Assembly: GCA_040387375.1 (NCBI GenBank)
Contig: JAZKDW010000019.1
Span: forward strand, 1-23,707
Direction of reading: 5' to 3'
Source of the DNA: JAZKDW01 sp040387375
GTDB taxonomy: Bacteria > Pseudomonadota > Gammaproteobacteria > Burkholderiales > Burkholderiaceae_D
DNA: 23,707 nt
Position 1 is the stretch's first letter. Each line of letters begins with the position of its first letter. Position numbers and translations under genes: made by a program. The notes under the pieces are model-generated. The model searched no databases. It worked only from the letters and a program-made list of their open reading frames with translations, and was not told where the DNA came from. Positions 1 through 7,236 of this stretch are shown piece by piece.

Positions 1-42
1 TTGCTTTGCTCGATGGCCCTCGCTGTATCTGTTTGAGGGGAA

Positions 43-316
43 GGCTCAGGGTCAGACTCGACATACCTTCGTCAGCGATGGCATTGCCAGGGTTTCTGTG
101 AAAATTCGATTCGTGATGTTGCCCGAAGTCTCCCCGCTGCCATCGATGAACCTCATGAATCAAAGGCACACTGGCGATGATTTGGATATGGCAACGACTC
201 GTCGGCCGCGTATCTCGGGAACGACGAGGCAAGGCTCAGCAGAGCCTGGGTCGATATTCGCGGAATCGTTGGCTATCTCCGTCGTCAATAAAGTATGTCG
301 AGTCTGATCCTGACCC
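43..316. mobile_element. Small non-autonomous element with 26-bp inverted ends
   Basis: The sequence at 43-68 and the reverse complement of 291-316 match at 23 of 26 positions, including a 15-base identical core (TCAGACTCGACATAC). The roughly 220 bp between them carries no recognisable protein. The right arm abuts an IS3-type OrfA fragment exactly where its homology ends, which suggests insertion or recombination there. The size and inverted ends fit a MITE-like or REP-like element. I cannot name the family, and no target duplication is evident. Confidence 0.5.
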
Positions 317-398
317 TTTTTGCGCCACGCATCGCCTCCAAGCCGATCTTCGCCTTGTATTCCGGTCCGTGAATCTTTCGCTTCTTTACGTCGCTCAT
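285..398 (-). pseudogene. 5' fragment of IS3-family transposase OrfA
   Basis: Reading leftward from the ATG at 398, the first about 27 residues (starting MSDVKKRKIHGPEYKAKIGL) resemble the N-terminus of IS3-family OrfA proteins, which carry a Lys/Arg-rich start followed by a 'KAKxGLEAxRG' helix before the HTH. The likeness stops at about position 317, where the inverted-end element begins, and the frame closes at 285 after 37 codons. The HTH and leucine zipper are absent and no OrfB is visible, so this is a dead remnant. Family assignment rests on short motif recognition. Confidence 0.55.
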
Positions 399-544
399 CG
401 CTCGCAATCCCTTTAGTCAACCTGCAGCTTGAACCACTGTCTGGATTTCAGGGTCCGCTATACAAATCAATTTGCAGGATTTTTAAGGGACCAGTGAACG
501 ATTTTCCAGTAAATTCAGTCCGCTTGTTTTGTCAGTGCAACCCC

Positions 545-580
545 ATTTCAACAAACTATCCAATTTCGACAAACTACCGT
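545..580. repeat. Imperfect 18-bp tandem repeat
   Basis: Two adjacent 18-bp units each contain the core ATTTC(A/G)ACAAACTA. The repeat lies about 320 bp upstream of the first operon gene. It could be a pair of protein-binding sites spaced by nearly two helical turns, or a trace of slippage. Confidence 0.35.
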
Positions 581-692
581 TAAGCGCTTGTCTGAATGTT
601 CAGCACCACCTCCGAATCGAACCTCACCATCGCCTGGCCGCTCCCAACACGCGCTTGACGTTAGCCAAAAAATGAATAGCCCGTATAGCGTA

Positions 693-724
693 TAAGCATT
701 ATTCCTGCGAATCCACGATGCTTA
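693..724. promoter_or_regulatory. Candidate operator: nested dyads upstream of operon
   Basis: TAAGCAT (693-699) and ATGCTTA (718-724) form a perfect 7-bp dyad. Within it, ATTC-N4-GAAT (701-712) forms a second dyad of the size favoured by LysR regulators. The site is about 180-200 bp before the first gene. Assigning it to the LysR protein encoded at the far end of the operon is inference. Confidence 0.3.
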
Positions 725-898
725 ATATCGTGTTTCGATCTCAATTACCCATAGTTCATGACCACCCGCTTCGCATGCTCCGGCAATACGGTTCGCTGAT
801 GGATTACGGCTGTCATCGAGGATGGAGCAATACCCGAAAGAGATGGAAAAACCAGGGGTTTTCCCAACTTCTTTTATTCGAGGACCCAGGCGTAAAAA

Positions 899-1336
899 AT
901 GAAATTTGCAGAAATAATCGAAGGAAGCCGCTTAGTACTGGGGCCAGTTACGGTAGATGAAGAGCAAGTCGTCGCATTCGCGAAGCAATACGATACACAG
1001 TGGTTCCACACGGATCCGGAGCGAGCAGCCAGCGGTCCGTGGAACGGAGTGATCGCAAGCGGCTGGCATACCTGCGTGCTGGCGATGCAATTGGTGAGCA
1101 AGGAAATCCTGGCAGGCTCCGAAGGGTACGCGTCGCCGGGCCTGCAGTATGTGCGCTGGCCAAATCCCATGCGGCCCGGTGACCTGCTGACCCTGGAAGT
1201 ATTGGTGCTCGAATCACGGATCTCTGTCAGCAAGCCCTGGCTGGGCGTTGTTCGCTGGCAGTGGCTGATGAAAAATCAGGACGGGGCCGAGGTACTGGCT
1301 CTTGAAGCGACCAGCATGTTCAAACTTGCGCAATAA
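899..1336 (+). CDS. MaoC-like hydratase/dehydratase
   Basis: 145 residues, a complete single hot-dog domain of the MaoC/R-hydratase family. The hydratase motif is visible as YDTQWFH (residues 31-37), with the catalytic Asp32 and His37 both present, followed by the family's 'IASGWHT' segment. Members hydrate trans-2-enoyl-CoA to 3-hydroxyacyl-CoA, or run the reverse dehydration, in the cytoplasm. The ATG at 899 has only a weak AGG eight bases upstream. It is the first gene of the operon and is followed after 51 bp by the BKACE gene. With a crotonase also in the operon, the two may hydrate different intermediates or act with opposite stereochemistry. Substrate unknown. Confidence 0.85.
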   Translation: MKFAEIIEGSRLVLGPVTVDEEQVVAFAKQYDTQWFHTDPERAASGPWNGVIASGWHTCVLAMQLVSKEILAGSEGYASPGLQYVRWPNPMRPGDLLTLEVLVLESRISVSKPWLGVVRWQWLMKNQDGAEVLALEATSMFKLAQ

Positions 1337-1387
1337 ATAACCCGCCGGGCAGAGAGCTCAGGCATCACAAACCCAAGGAGACAGAAA

Positions 1388-2302
1388 ATGAGTACACGCA
1401 AAGTCATCATTACGATCGCGCCTACCGGCGGCATGGCGAACAAAACGCAAAATCCGAATCTGCCAACCCAGCCCGACGAAATTGCCGACGATGTATATCG
1501 TTGCTACAACGCCGGCGCCAGTGTGGTCGCCCTGCATGCACGTCGCCCTGACGATGAGGCTACCTGCAATCCGGAGATTTACCGGAAGATGAATTCTCTG
1601 ATCCAGGACAAGTGTGACATCGTCCTGAACAATTCGACCGGCGGCGGCATCAATGGCGACATGCTGAGGCAGCTTCCGAACGGGCTGTGGGAAATCGCGC
1701 TTGAGGAACGGATCAAGGGAATGGAAGCCGGCGCCGAAATGTGTACGCTCGATGCGCAAACCATTTGCGCCAGTTTCGGCGGCAAGGAAATCCTTGTGGC
1801 GACGACACCGAAGACGTCGCGCAAACTGGCGCAAATGATGCAGGAGCGCGGCATCAAGCCCGAGTGGGAAGTATTCAGTCTCGATAACATGCTGCAGGAC
1901 GTCAGCACGCTGATTGCGGAAGGCCTGGATAAGCCGCCTTACTTTATCAATATGGTCTTGGGCTGCGATAAGGCTTTCCAGGGCTCGCTGCCTTATACGC
2001 CGAAGATATTGCAAATGATGGTCGATCATTTGCCGAAGGACTCGATTTTCAACGTCAGCGCGATCGGCGCGGCGCAATTGCCGGCGACCATGCATGCGCT
2101 GCTGCTCGGCGGTCATGTCCGCGTCGGCCTGGAAGACAATCTCAATTACTCCCAGGGCAGGCTGGCGACCAACATCGACCTGGTCGAAAGAATGGTTCGG
2201 CTGGTACGTGAAATGGGAATGGAGCCGGCCACGCCGGAGGAGGCGCGCGAAATCATGGGTCTGCCGAGCAAAGCTGCTGCGCCAGGCAGGGCCGCGGCGT
2301 AA
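1388..2302 (+). CDS. BKACE family beta-keto acid cleavage enzyme (DUF849)
   Basis: 304 residues, the normal length of the 3-keto-5-aminohexanoate cleavage (Kce) family. These enzymes condense a beta-keto acid with acetyl-CoA to give acetoacetate and a shortened acyl-CoA. Visible hallmarks are the N-terminal strand ending in APTGG (residues 11-15), the NNSTGGG loop (81-87) and the C-terminal RVGLEDN segment (245-251) carrying the metal-ligand Glu249. The usual metal-binding His-x-His reads Ala48-Leu-His50, so one His ligand is replaced; the Ala codon GCC is at 1529-1531. AAGGAG lies 7 bp before the ATG. In carnitine operons a BKACE works beside a carnitine dehydrogenase, and one similar to that enzyme is encoded two genes downstream. 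It could replace thiolase here. The Ala ligand change may alter metal use or substrate. Confidence 0.88.
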   Translation: MSTRKVIITIAPTGGMANKTQNPNLPTQPDEIADDVYRCYNAGASVVALHARRPDDEATCNPEIYRKMNSLIQDKCDIVLNNSTGGGINGDMLRQLPNGLWEIALEERIKGMEAGAEMCTLDAQTICASFGGKEILVATTPKTSRKLAQMMQERGIKPEWEVFSLDNMLQDVSTLIAEGLDKPPYFINMVLGCDKAFQGSLPYTPKILQMMVDHLPKDSIFNVSAIGAAQLPATMHALLLGGHVRVGLEDNLNYSQGRLATNIDLVERMVRLVREMGMEPATPEEAREIMGLPSKAAAPGRAAA

Positions 2303-2417
2303 TAAGCCTGTCACGGCGAACCAGACGACACCCGTCGAACCGGGTATTTCTTCGCGCGCGGGCGCCGGCCTGAAGGCACCGCGCGCGAAGTGCCATCTTT
2401 TTTGAAGACAGCATGTA

Positions 2418-3557
2418 ATGCGAATTTTAATTGTGGGTGCAGGGCCGGCCGGTCTGTACTTTGGCTACCTGATGAAGCGTCAGAACCCGGACGCGGAGAT
2501 CAGGATCGTTGAACAGAACCCTGCCGATTCAACCTTCGGCTTTGGCGTGGTTTTTTCAGAGCGGGCGCTGGATTTTCTGCGCGAGGATGACCTCGATACC
2601 TATTCCCTGCTCGTGGCGGAGATGGAGACGTGGAGAGACCTGACACTGGTGCATCGCAAGGAAAGTGTCACGATCGACGGCATCGGCTTTACTGCAATCG
2701 CGCGCCTGAAGCTTTTGCAGGTCATGCAACAGCGTTTGGCGGCGCACCGGGTGATCCCTGAATATAACAGGACAATCACCTCCGCCAAGGAGCTTGACGG
2801 ATACGATCTGGTGGTCGCTGCCGATGGCGCAAATTCCTTCGTGCGAAAATGCCATGAAGCCCAGTTCGGCACCACGCTCACCTATCTGAAAAACAAATTC
2901 GTGTGGTACGGCACCACCAAGAGATTCGAGTCGCTGACCCAAACCTTTATCGAAACAGAGCATGGCGGGTTCAACGCGCATCATTATCGATATGCGCCCG
3001 GGATGAGCACCTTCCTCGTCGAATGCGATCCGGCTACCTGGCAGCGGGCCGGCTTCGAAAACCTGGATGAGTCGGCCACCAGGGAGTTTTGCGAACGGAT
3101 TTTTGCGGAGACGCTGGACGGCCATCCGCTGGTGACCAACAAGTCAGTCTGGCGCAACTTTCCAAAGGTCAGCAATCAGCACTGGACAGTCGGCAATAAG
3201 GTGCTGGTCGGCGATGCGCTGCGAACCGCGCATTTCTCGATCGGCTCAGGCACCAGGCTTGCGTTCGACGATGTGATTGCGCTGGCAAAAGCATGTAATG
3301 AGCATCCGAAGGACATTGCTTCGGCTCTTGCCGCGTATGAAGCAGCGCGCCGCCCGATCGTCGACAAACTGGTTACGGCTGCAAATACAAGCGCCGAATG
3401 GTACGAGCATTTTCGTGAGCACATGAAGCTGTCGCCCTGGGACCTCGCCTGGAGTTACATCCAGCGCAGCGGCCGCATCGATATCGAAAAACTCAAGAAG
3501 ATGTCGCCGCGATTTGTCGACGGATACATGGCGTCGCGGCAGCAGGAAGCCAGCTGA
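2418..3557 (+). CDS. FAD-dependent aroyl-CoA monooxygenase-like (salicylyl-CoA 5-hydroxylase type)
   Basis: 379 residues of a group A flavoprotein hydroxylase. The dinucleotide-binding GAGPAG is at residues 7-12, the DG motif (VVAADGANS) at 132-140, and the GD motif (VLVGDA) at 262-267. The segment after the GD motif (TAHFSIGSGT, 270-279) and the 'FIETEHGGFNAHHY' stretch (177-190) are typical of salicylyl-CoA 5-hydroxylase (SdgC) and of the N-terminal half of anthranilyl-CoA monooxygenase/reductase. The OYE-like C-terminal reductase half of the latter is absent, so this is a stand-alone hydroxylase. Family members use NAD(P)H and O2 on aromatic CoA thioesters. No strong ribosome site precedes the ATG. 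In this operon it implies an aromatic (or cyclic) CoA intermediate; the exact substrate is unknown. Confidence 0.82.
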   Translation: MRILIVGAGPAGLYFGYLMKRQNPDAEIRIVEQNPADSTFGFGVVFSERALDFLREDDLDTYSLLVAEMETWRDLTLVHRKESVTIDGIGFTAIARLKLLQVMQQRLAAHRVIPEYNRTITSAKELDGYDLVVAADGANSFVRKCHEAQFGTTLTYLKNKFVWYGTTKRFESLTQTFIETEHGGFNAHHYRYAPGMSTFLVECDPATWQRAGFENLDESATREFCERIFAETLDGHPLVTNKSVWRNFPKVSNQHWTVGNKVLVGDALRTAHFSIGSGTRLAFDDVIALAKACNEHPKDIASALAAYEAARRPIVDKLVTAANTSAEWYEHFREHMKLSPWDLAWSYIQRSGRIDIEKLKKMSPRFVDGYMASRQQEAS

Positions 3558-3775
3558 ACGCAGCGGGACCCGTGATCGAACCATCGTCTCGAAGACCTCG
3601 GCCGCTGCCATCTTTCATCGAATCGATTATCCATCTTTCGGATAACGGCAATGAGAGAATCCGATGACCGGAATCACAGAGGCTACTTTACTATTTCGTT
3701 CATCGCGCAACGCGCTAAAGCACCGCCGCGCATGGCATATGGCGAGCGCTCTGAAAAACGCAAAATGACTGGAAT
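3558..3775. other. Intercistronic gap with TTATCC/GGATAA dyad
   Basis: A 218-bp gap, the longest inside the enzyme part of the operon. It has a dyad TTATCC (3627-3632) / GGATAA (3640-3645) with a 7-bp loop and no T-tract, so it is not a convincing terminator. It may hold a secondary promoter or an operator. Nothing coding is seen. Confidence 0.35.
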
Positions 3776-4765
3776 ATGAAAATCGTGAGTACCTACCTTC
3801 GACCAGAACAGATCAAGACGATCGCCGTGATCGGCACCGGCTCAGTCGGCGCAAGCTGGATGTCGCTGTTCCTGTCATTCGGATTCGATGTGGTCGCCCA
3901 GGATCCTGCACCCGATGCAGAAAAACAGGCGCACGCCTTCGTTACCGATGCATGGCCGGCATTGCGTTCGTTAGGCATCGCGCATTCCGAGCACCCGCCC
4001 CTGGAGCGTATCCGTTTTGTCAAGACGGCCGCCGAGGCGGCATCCGTCGCCGACCTGATACAGGAAAATGTCCCGGAACGTCCGGACGTGAAAGCGGCGG
4101 TACTTGCTGAAATCGATGGCGCCGCAGCACCGCACAAGATCATCCTCTCGAGCACCGGAGGGTTCGCGCCAACCAAACTTCAGGAAGCCTGTAGCCATCC
4201 CGAGCGCCTGGTAGTACTGCATCCTTTCAACCCGACACATATAATCCCGCTGGTCGAAGTCGTCGCCGGAGAAAAAACTGCGCCGGCGGTCACGCAATGG
4301 GCTGTTGATTTCAGCCGCTTCATCGGCAAGCATCCGATCCTCCTGAAGAAAGACGCGACCGGCCATATGGCCAACCGTCTGCAGTTCGCGCTGCTGCGCG
4401 AGGCGGTGCATTGCCTGGTTGAAGGAATTGCATCTGCAGAAGATATCGACGCCGCAGTCCGCTATGGCCTCGGGCCGCGTTGGACGCTAATGGGGAGTCT
4501 CTTGACGCTGCACCTGGCAGGAGGGCCTGGCGGAATGACCGGCATCCTTGCCCATGCCGGCGACGCGGTGGAAGCATGGTGGGATGCTCTGGGGGACCCG
4601 AAGCTGACCCAGGAAGTGAAGATGCAACTGATTGCGGCCGCCGATGAGATTTCTCAAGGCAAGTCGATCGAGGAATGGACGCAGTGGCGCGACGAGTGCC
4701 TGACCGACTTGATCAAATTGCAAAAGAACGGTGAACAGGACCTGTCGCGGAATAAAACAGCTTAA
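3776..4765 (+). CDS. 3-hydroxyacyl(-CoA) dehydrogenase, L-carnitine-dehydrogenase-like
   Basis: 329 residues: an N-terminal Rossmann domain with GTGSVG (20-25) and an acidic Asp43 after the second strand (NAD preference), then the helical 3HCDH C-terminal domain. The catalytic His149 lies in HPFNP and pairs with Glu161 in the 'LVEVV' segment. The HPFNP form, the 'GLGPRWTLMG' segment and the overall length resemble L-carnitine dehydrogenase and relatives, which oxidise free 3-hydroxy acids, more than the FadB type. It should oxidise a 3-hydroxy acid or acyl-CoA to the 3-keto compound used by the BKACE. The ATG at 3776 has only a weak upstream GGA. Free acid versus CoA substrate cannot be settled from sequence. 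Confidence 0.82.
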   Translation: MKIVSTYLRPEQIKTIAVIGTGSVGASWMSLFLSFGFDVVAQDPAPDAEKQAHAFVTDAWPALRSLGIAHSEHPPLERIRFVKTAAEAASVADLIQENVPERPDVKAAVLAEIDGAAAPHKIILSSTGGFAPTKLQEACSHPERLVVLHPFNPTHIIPLVEVVAGEKTAPAVTQWAVDFSRFIGKHPILLKKDATGHMANRLQFALLREAVHCLVEGIASAEDIDAAVRYGLGPRWTLMGSLLTLHLAGGPGGMTGILAHAGDAVEAWWDALGDPKLTQEVKMQLIAAADEISQGKSIEEWTQWRDECLTDLIKLQKNGEQDLSRNKTA

Positions 4766-4796
4766 TTAAACAGTACCGATTCAGCACGAGGAATGT

Positions 4797-5606
4797 ATGA
4801 GTGACTCTACCAAAAGATCCAGTTGGCCAGTACCGCTCCCGCCATCGGTGCGGGGTGAAATTCGAGGACAGATTGCGATTCTGACACTGACCAGGCCGGA
4901 AAAGCGCAACGCGCTGAATGAGGAAGCGGGCAGGGGAATGCAGCTGTTTTTCGCGACGCTTCCAAAAGAAATCCGGGGCGTGGTGCTGCACGGCGAGGGT
5001 GATAACTTCTGCGCGGGTCTCGACCTCAACGAGCTGAAGGAAGCCAGCGCCGCCGAAGGGATCGAGGCATCGATCAATGGCCAGCGCATCAACGACATCA
5101 TCCAGTATGCCAAAGTGCCGGTCATCGCGGTGCTGCATGGCGCGGTCATCGGCGCCGGGCTTGAACTGGCCGCGGCCGCGCATATACGCGTGGCCGAATC
5201 CACTGCCTATTACGCGCTGCCGGAAGGCATGCGCGGCATTTTCCTGGGGTCGGGCGGTTCGGTGCGCCTGCCGCGCCTGATCGGCACACAGACCGTGATG
5301 GACATGATGCTGACCGGGCGCACGCTCGATGTGGCTGAAGGCCATGCCTTGAAAATTTCGCAATATCTGGTGGAGCCGGGCGCAGGCCTGGCCAAGGCAA
5401 TCGCGCTTGCCGAGCGTATCGCTACCAATGCGCCGCTGGCGAACTTCGCCATCATCCAGGCCTTGCCCCGCATCATGGAGCAAGACCCATCAACCGGCCT
5501 GTTCATGGAAACGCTGATGGTCAGTATTGCCCAAGCCGATGACGAAGCGAAAAATCGCCTGCGGGATTTCCTTGACAGAAAAAAGAACAAGGTTACGCGG
5601 GACTGA
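4797..5606 (+). CDS. Enoyl-CoA hydratase/isomerase (crotonase family)
   Basis: 269 residues with a normal crotonase core. The oxyanion-hole segments are FCAGLDL (71-77) and IGAG (118-121). The two Glu residues used in hydration are both present, Glu123 (GLELA) and Glu143 (LPEGM), so hydratase activity is plausible. The N-terminus has a slightly long, polar lead (about 20 residues) before the first strand. GAGG lies 5 bp before the ATG. It sits between the 3-hydroxyacyl dehydrogenase and the CoA ligase, consistent with the hydration step of side-chain beta-oxidation. It could instead be a ring hydrolase or isomerase on a cyclic CoA ester, since that is common for crotonases in aromatic-CoA clusters. 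Confidence 0.87.
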   Translation: MSDSTKRSSWPVPLPPSVRGEIRGQIAILTLTRPEKRNALNEEAGRGMQLFFATLPKEIRGVVLHGEGDNFCAGLDLNELKEASAAEGIEASINGQRINDIIQYAKVPVIAVLHGAVIGAGLELAAAAHIRVAESTAYYALPEGMRGIFLGSGGSVRLPRLIGTQTVMDMMLTGRTLDVAEGHALKISQYLVEPGAGLAKAIALAERIATNAPLANFAIIQALPRIMEQDPSTGLFMETLMVSIAQADDEAKNRLRDFLDRKKNKVTRD

Positions 5607-5655
5607 TTTGCCGAATCACGGCTCACACTACAGCTCAAACATCGGATTAGATTTC

Positions 5656-7236
5656 ATGGATTGGTCGACACTCAAAGTACTTGGCGATGTGATGCGCACC
5701 AACGCCGCGCTCTATGCAGATAAAACCGCTTTCATAGGCCCCAACGGTGCAGCAGTAAGCTTCAGTGCGCTCAATTTGCGAACCAATGCATTGAACAATG
5801 CCGTTACTTCGATGGGAGTACGCAAAGGGGCAAGAGTCGCCATTCTTTCCCGCAACCGGCCGGAGTATATCGAGACCTACGGATTAAGCAAAAGCGGAAT
5901 CATCGTCGTTCCGCTCAACTGGCGACTTGCGGCCCCCGAAATCGTCAGGCTGCTGCGTCACAGCCGCCCCGAGATATTGATTGTGGAAGAGGCGTACGCC
6001 GACATGATCGAACCGCTGCGCGCTGAACTCGAGTCGGTCGCGCACTTTGTGTCGATCGGCGATGCGCGTGATGGCTGGATGGCCTACGAGGACTTGATAC
6101 GGGGCGCACAGGACGACGAGCCGCAAGTGGCGGTCACCGGCGACGATGTGGCCTGCCTGCTGTACACGAGCGGCACGACCGGCGCGCCAAAGGGCGTCGC
6201 GCTGACGCATGACGCCGTGATGGAAGACTGCCGCGCGGTGATCACCGAAATGTTCGGGCTACGGTCCGACGATGTCACGCTGGCGGTAATGCCCTTGTTC
6301 CACGTGGGCGGAATGTGGTATCACATGTTCCCCAGTTTTGCGGCTGGCTGCACCACGATACTGCTTGCCGAATTTGAACCGGGCAAGATCCTCAGGACGC
6401 TTGAAGAGCACCGGATCACCAATGTCCATCTGGTGCCGACGATGATCGGCGCGATGATCAACCATCCTCTCGCCGCGACCGTCGACCTCGGTCAATTGCG
6501 ATCGATATTCTATGCGGCGTCGTCGATGCCGGTCGACTTGCTCAAACGCGCGATGCTCACGTTCAGGAGCTGTGGCTTCGTGCAAGCCTACGGTTCCACC
6601 GAGGCAGGCGTAATGACCGTGTTAACCGCTGCCGATCACCTGAATGCAGGGGAGGCCGATCGTGAACATATCCTGTTCTCTTGTGGGCGCCCGATCGCCA
6701 GCAGCCAGATTCGCGTGGTCGACGACGCAGACGATCCGGTTGCTGCCGGAGCCGTCGGTGAAATTTCAGTCCGAAGCAAAAAGATCATGCGCGAATACTG
6801 GCTCGATCCCGAAGCGACGCAACGAGTGCTGGCCGATGGCTGGTTGCGGACCGGGGATCTGGGTTATCTCGATGACGCCGGTTATCTCTACATCCGCGAT
6901 CGCAAGAACGACATGATCGTGACCGGTGGCGAAAACGTTTTCCCCACCGAGGTTGAAGAATTTTTGTATCGGGATCCGGATGTCTTCGAGGCCGCCGTCT
7001 TCGGCATTCCCGATCCCCAATGGGTTGAGAAAGTGGTGGCTGTCGTGGTGCTTAAACCCGGCGCCGCAGCGACGCCGGACGACATTATCAAGCGTCTGCG
7101 CGGCAAGCTGGCTGCATACAAATGCCCGAAGTCCGTCTTTCTGAGCACCGATTTGCCGAAGAACGCTGCCGGCAAAATTCTGCGCAAGGACCTTCGCAAA
7201 CAATATGGGACCGATGAACAAGGAGTAGTCAGTTGA
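5656..7236 (+). CDS. Acyl/aryl-CoA ligase (AMP-forming)
   Basis: 526 residues of the adenylate-forming (ANL) superfamily. The phosphate loop YTSGTTGAPKG is at 170-180, YGSTEAG at 312-318, the TGD motif at 399-401, the hinge RKND at 416-419, and the catalytic Lys507 in PKNAAGK. It activates a carboxylic acid with ATP and CoA and is the entry step of the pathway. The ATG at 5656 begins a standard N-terminus. An in-frame start at 5527 would overlap the crotonase gene by 80 bp and add an unlike N-terminal stretch, so I reject it. The 3' end overlaps the next gene by four bases (TTGA). Chain or ring specificity is not readable from sequence. Confidence 0.9.
   Translation: MDWSTLKVLGDVMRTNAALYADKTAFIGPNGAAVSFSALNLRTNALNNAVTSMGVRKGARVAILSRNRPEYIETYGLSKSGIIVVPLNWRLAAPEIVRLLRHSRPEILIVEEAYADMIEPLRAELESVAHFVSIGDARDGWMAYEDLIRGAQDDEPQVAVTGDDVACLLYTSGTTGAPKGVALTHDAVMEDCRAVITEMFGLRSDDVTLAVMPLFHVGGMWYHMFPSFAAGCTTILLAEFEPGKILRTLEEHRITNVHLVPTMIGAMINHPLAATVDLGQLRSIFYAASSMPVDLLKRAMLTFRSCGFVQAYGSTEAGVMTVLTAADHLNAGEADREHILFSCGRPIASSQIRVVDDADDPVAAGAVGEISVRSKKIMREYWLDPEATQRVLADGWLRTGDLGYLDDAGYLYIRDRKNDMIVTGGENVFPTEVEEFLYRDPDVFEAAVFGIPDPQWVEKVVAVVVLKPGAAATPDDIIKRLRGKLAAYKCPKSVFLSTDLPKNAAGKILRKDLRKQYGTDEQGVVS

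Larger units (their letters stand above)
399..898. other. Non-coding leader upstream of the catabolic operon
   Basis: About 500 bp with no credible gene. It holds an 18-bp imperfect tandem repeat (545-580), a TTGACG hexamer (655-660) without a well-spaced -10, two overlapping dyads (693-724) and a short hairpin (about 846-865). The operon promoter is expected here, but I cannot place it with confidence. Confidence 0.5.

Noticed and set aside
1..42. Left-end stretch as the continuation of the IS3 OrfA
   Set aside because: Translation in the matching orientation shows no OrfA likeness, so I could not join it to the fragment at 318-398.
1358..2314. 318-residue frame on the - strand opposite BKACE
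   Set aside because: Arg/His/Gln-rich antisense composition and no motifs; BKACE on the + strand is clearly the gene.
5527..5655. Upstream in-frame extension of the CoA ligase to 5527
   Set aside because: It would overlap the crotonase gene by 80 bp, and the added residues do not look like a ligase N-terminus; the ATG at 5656 starts a standard one.
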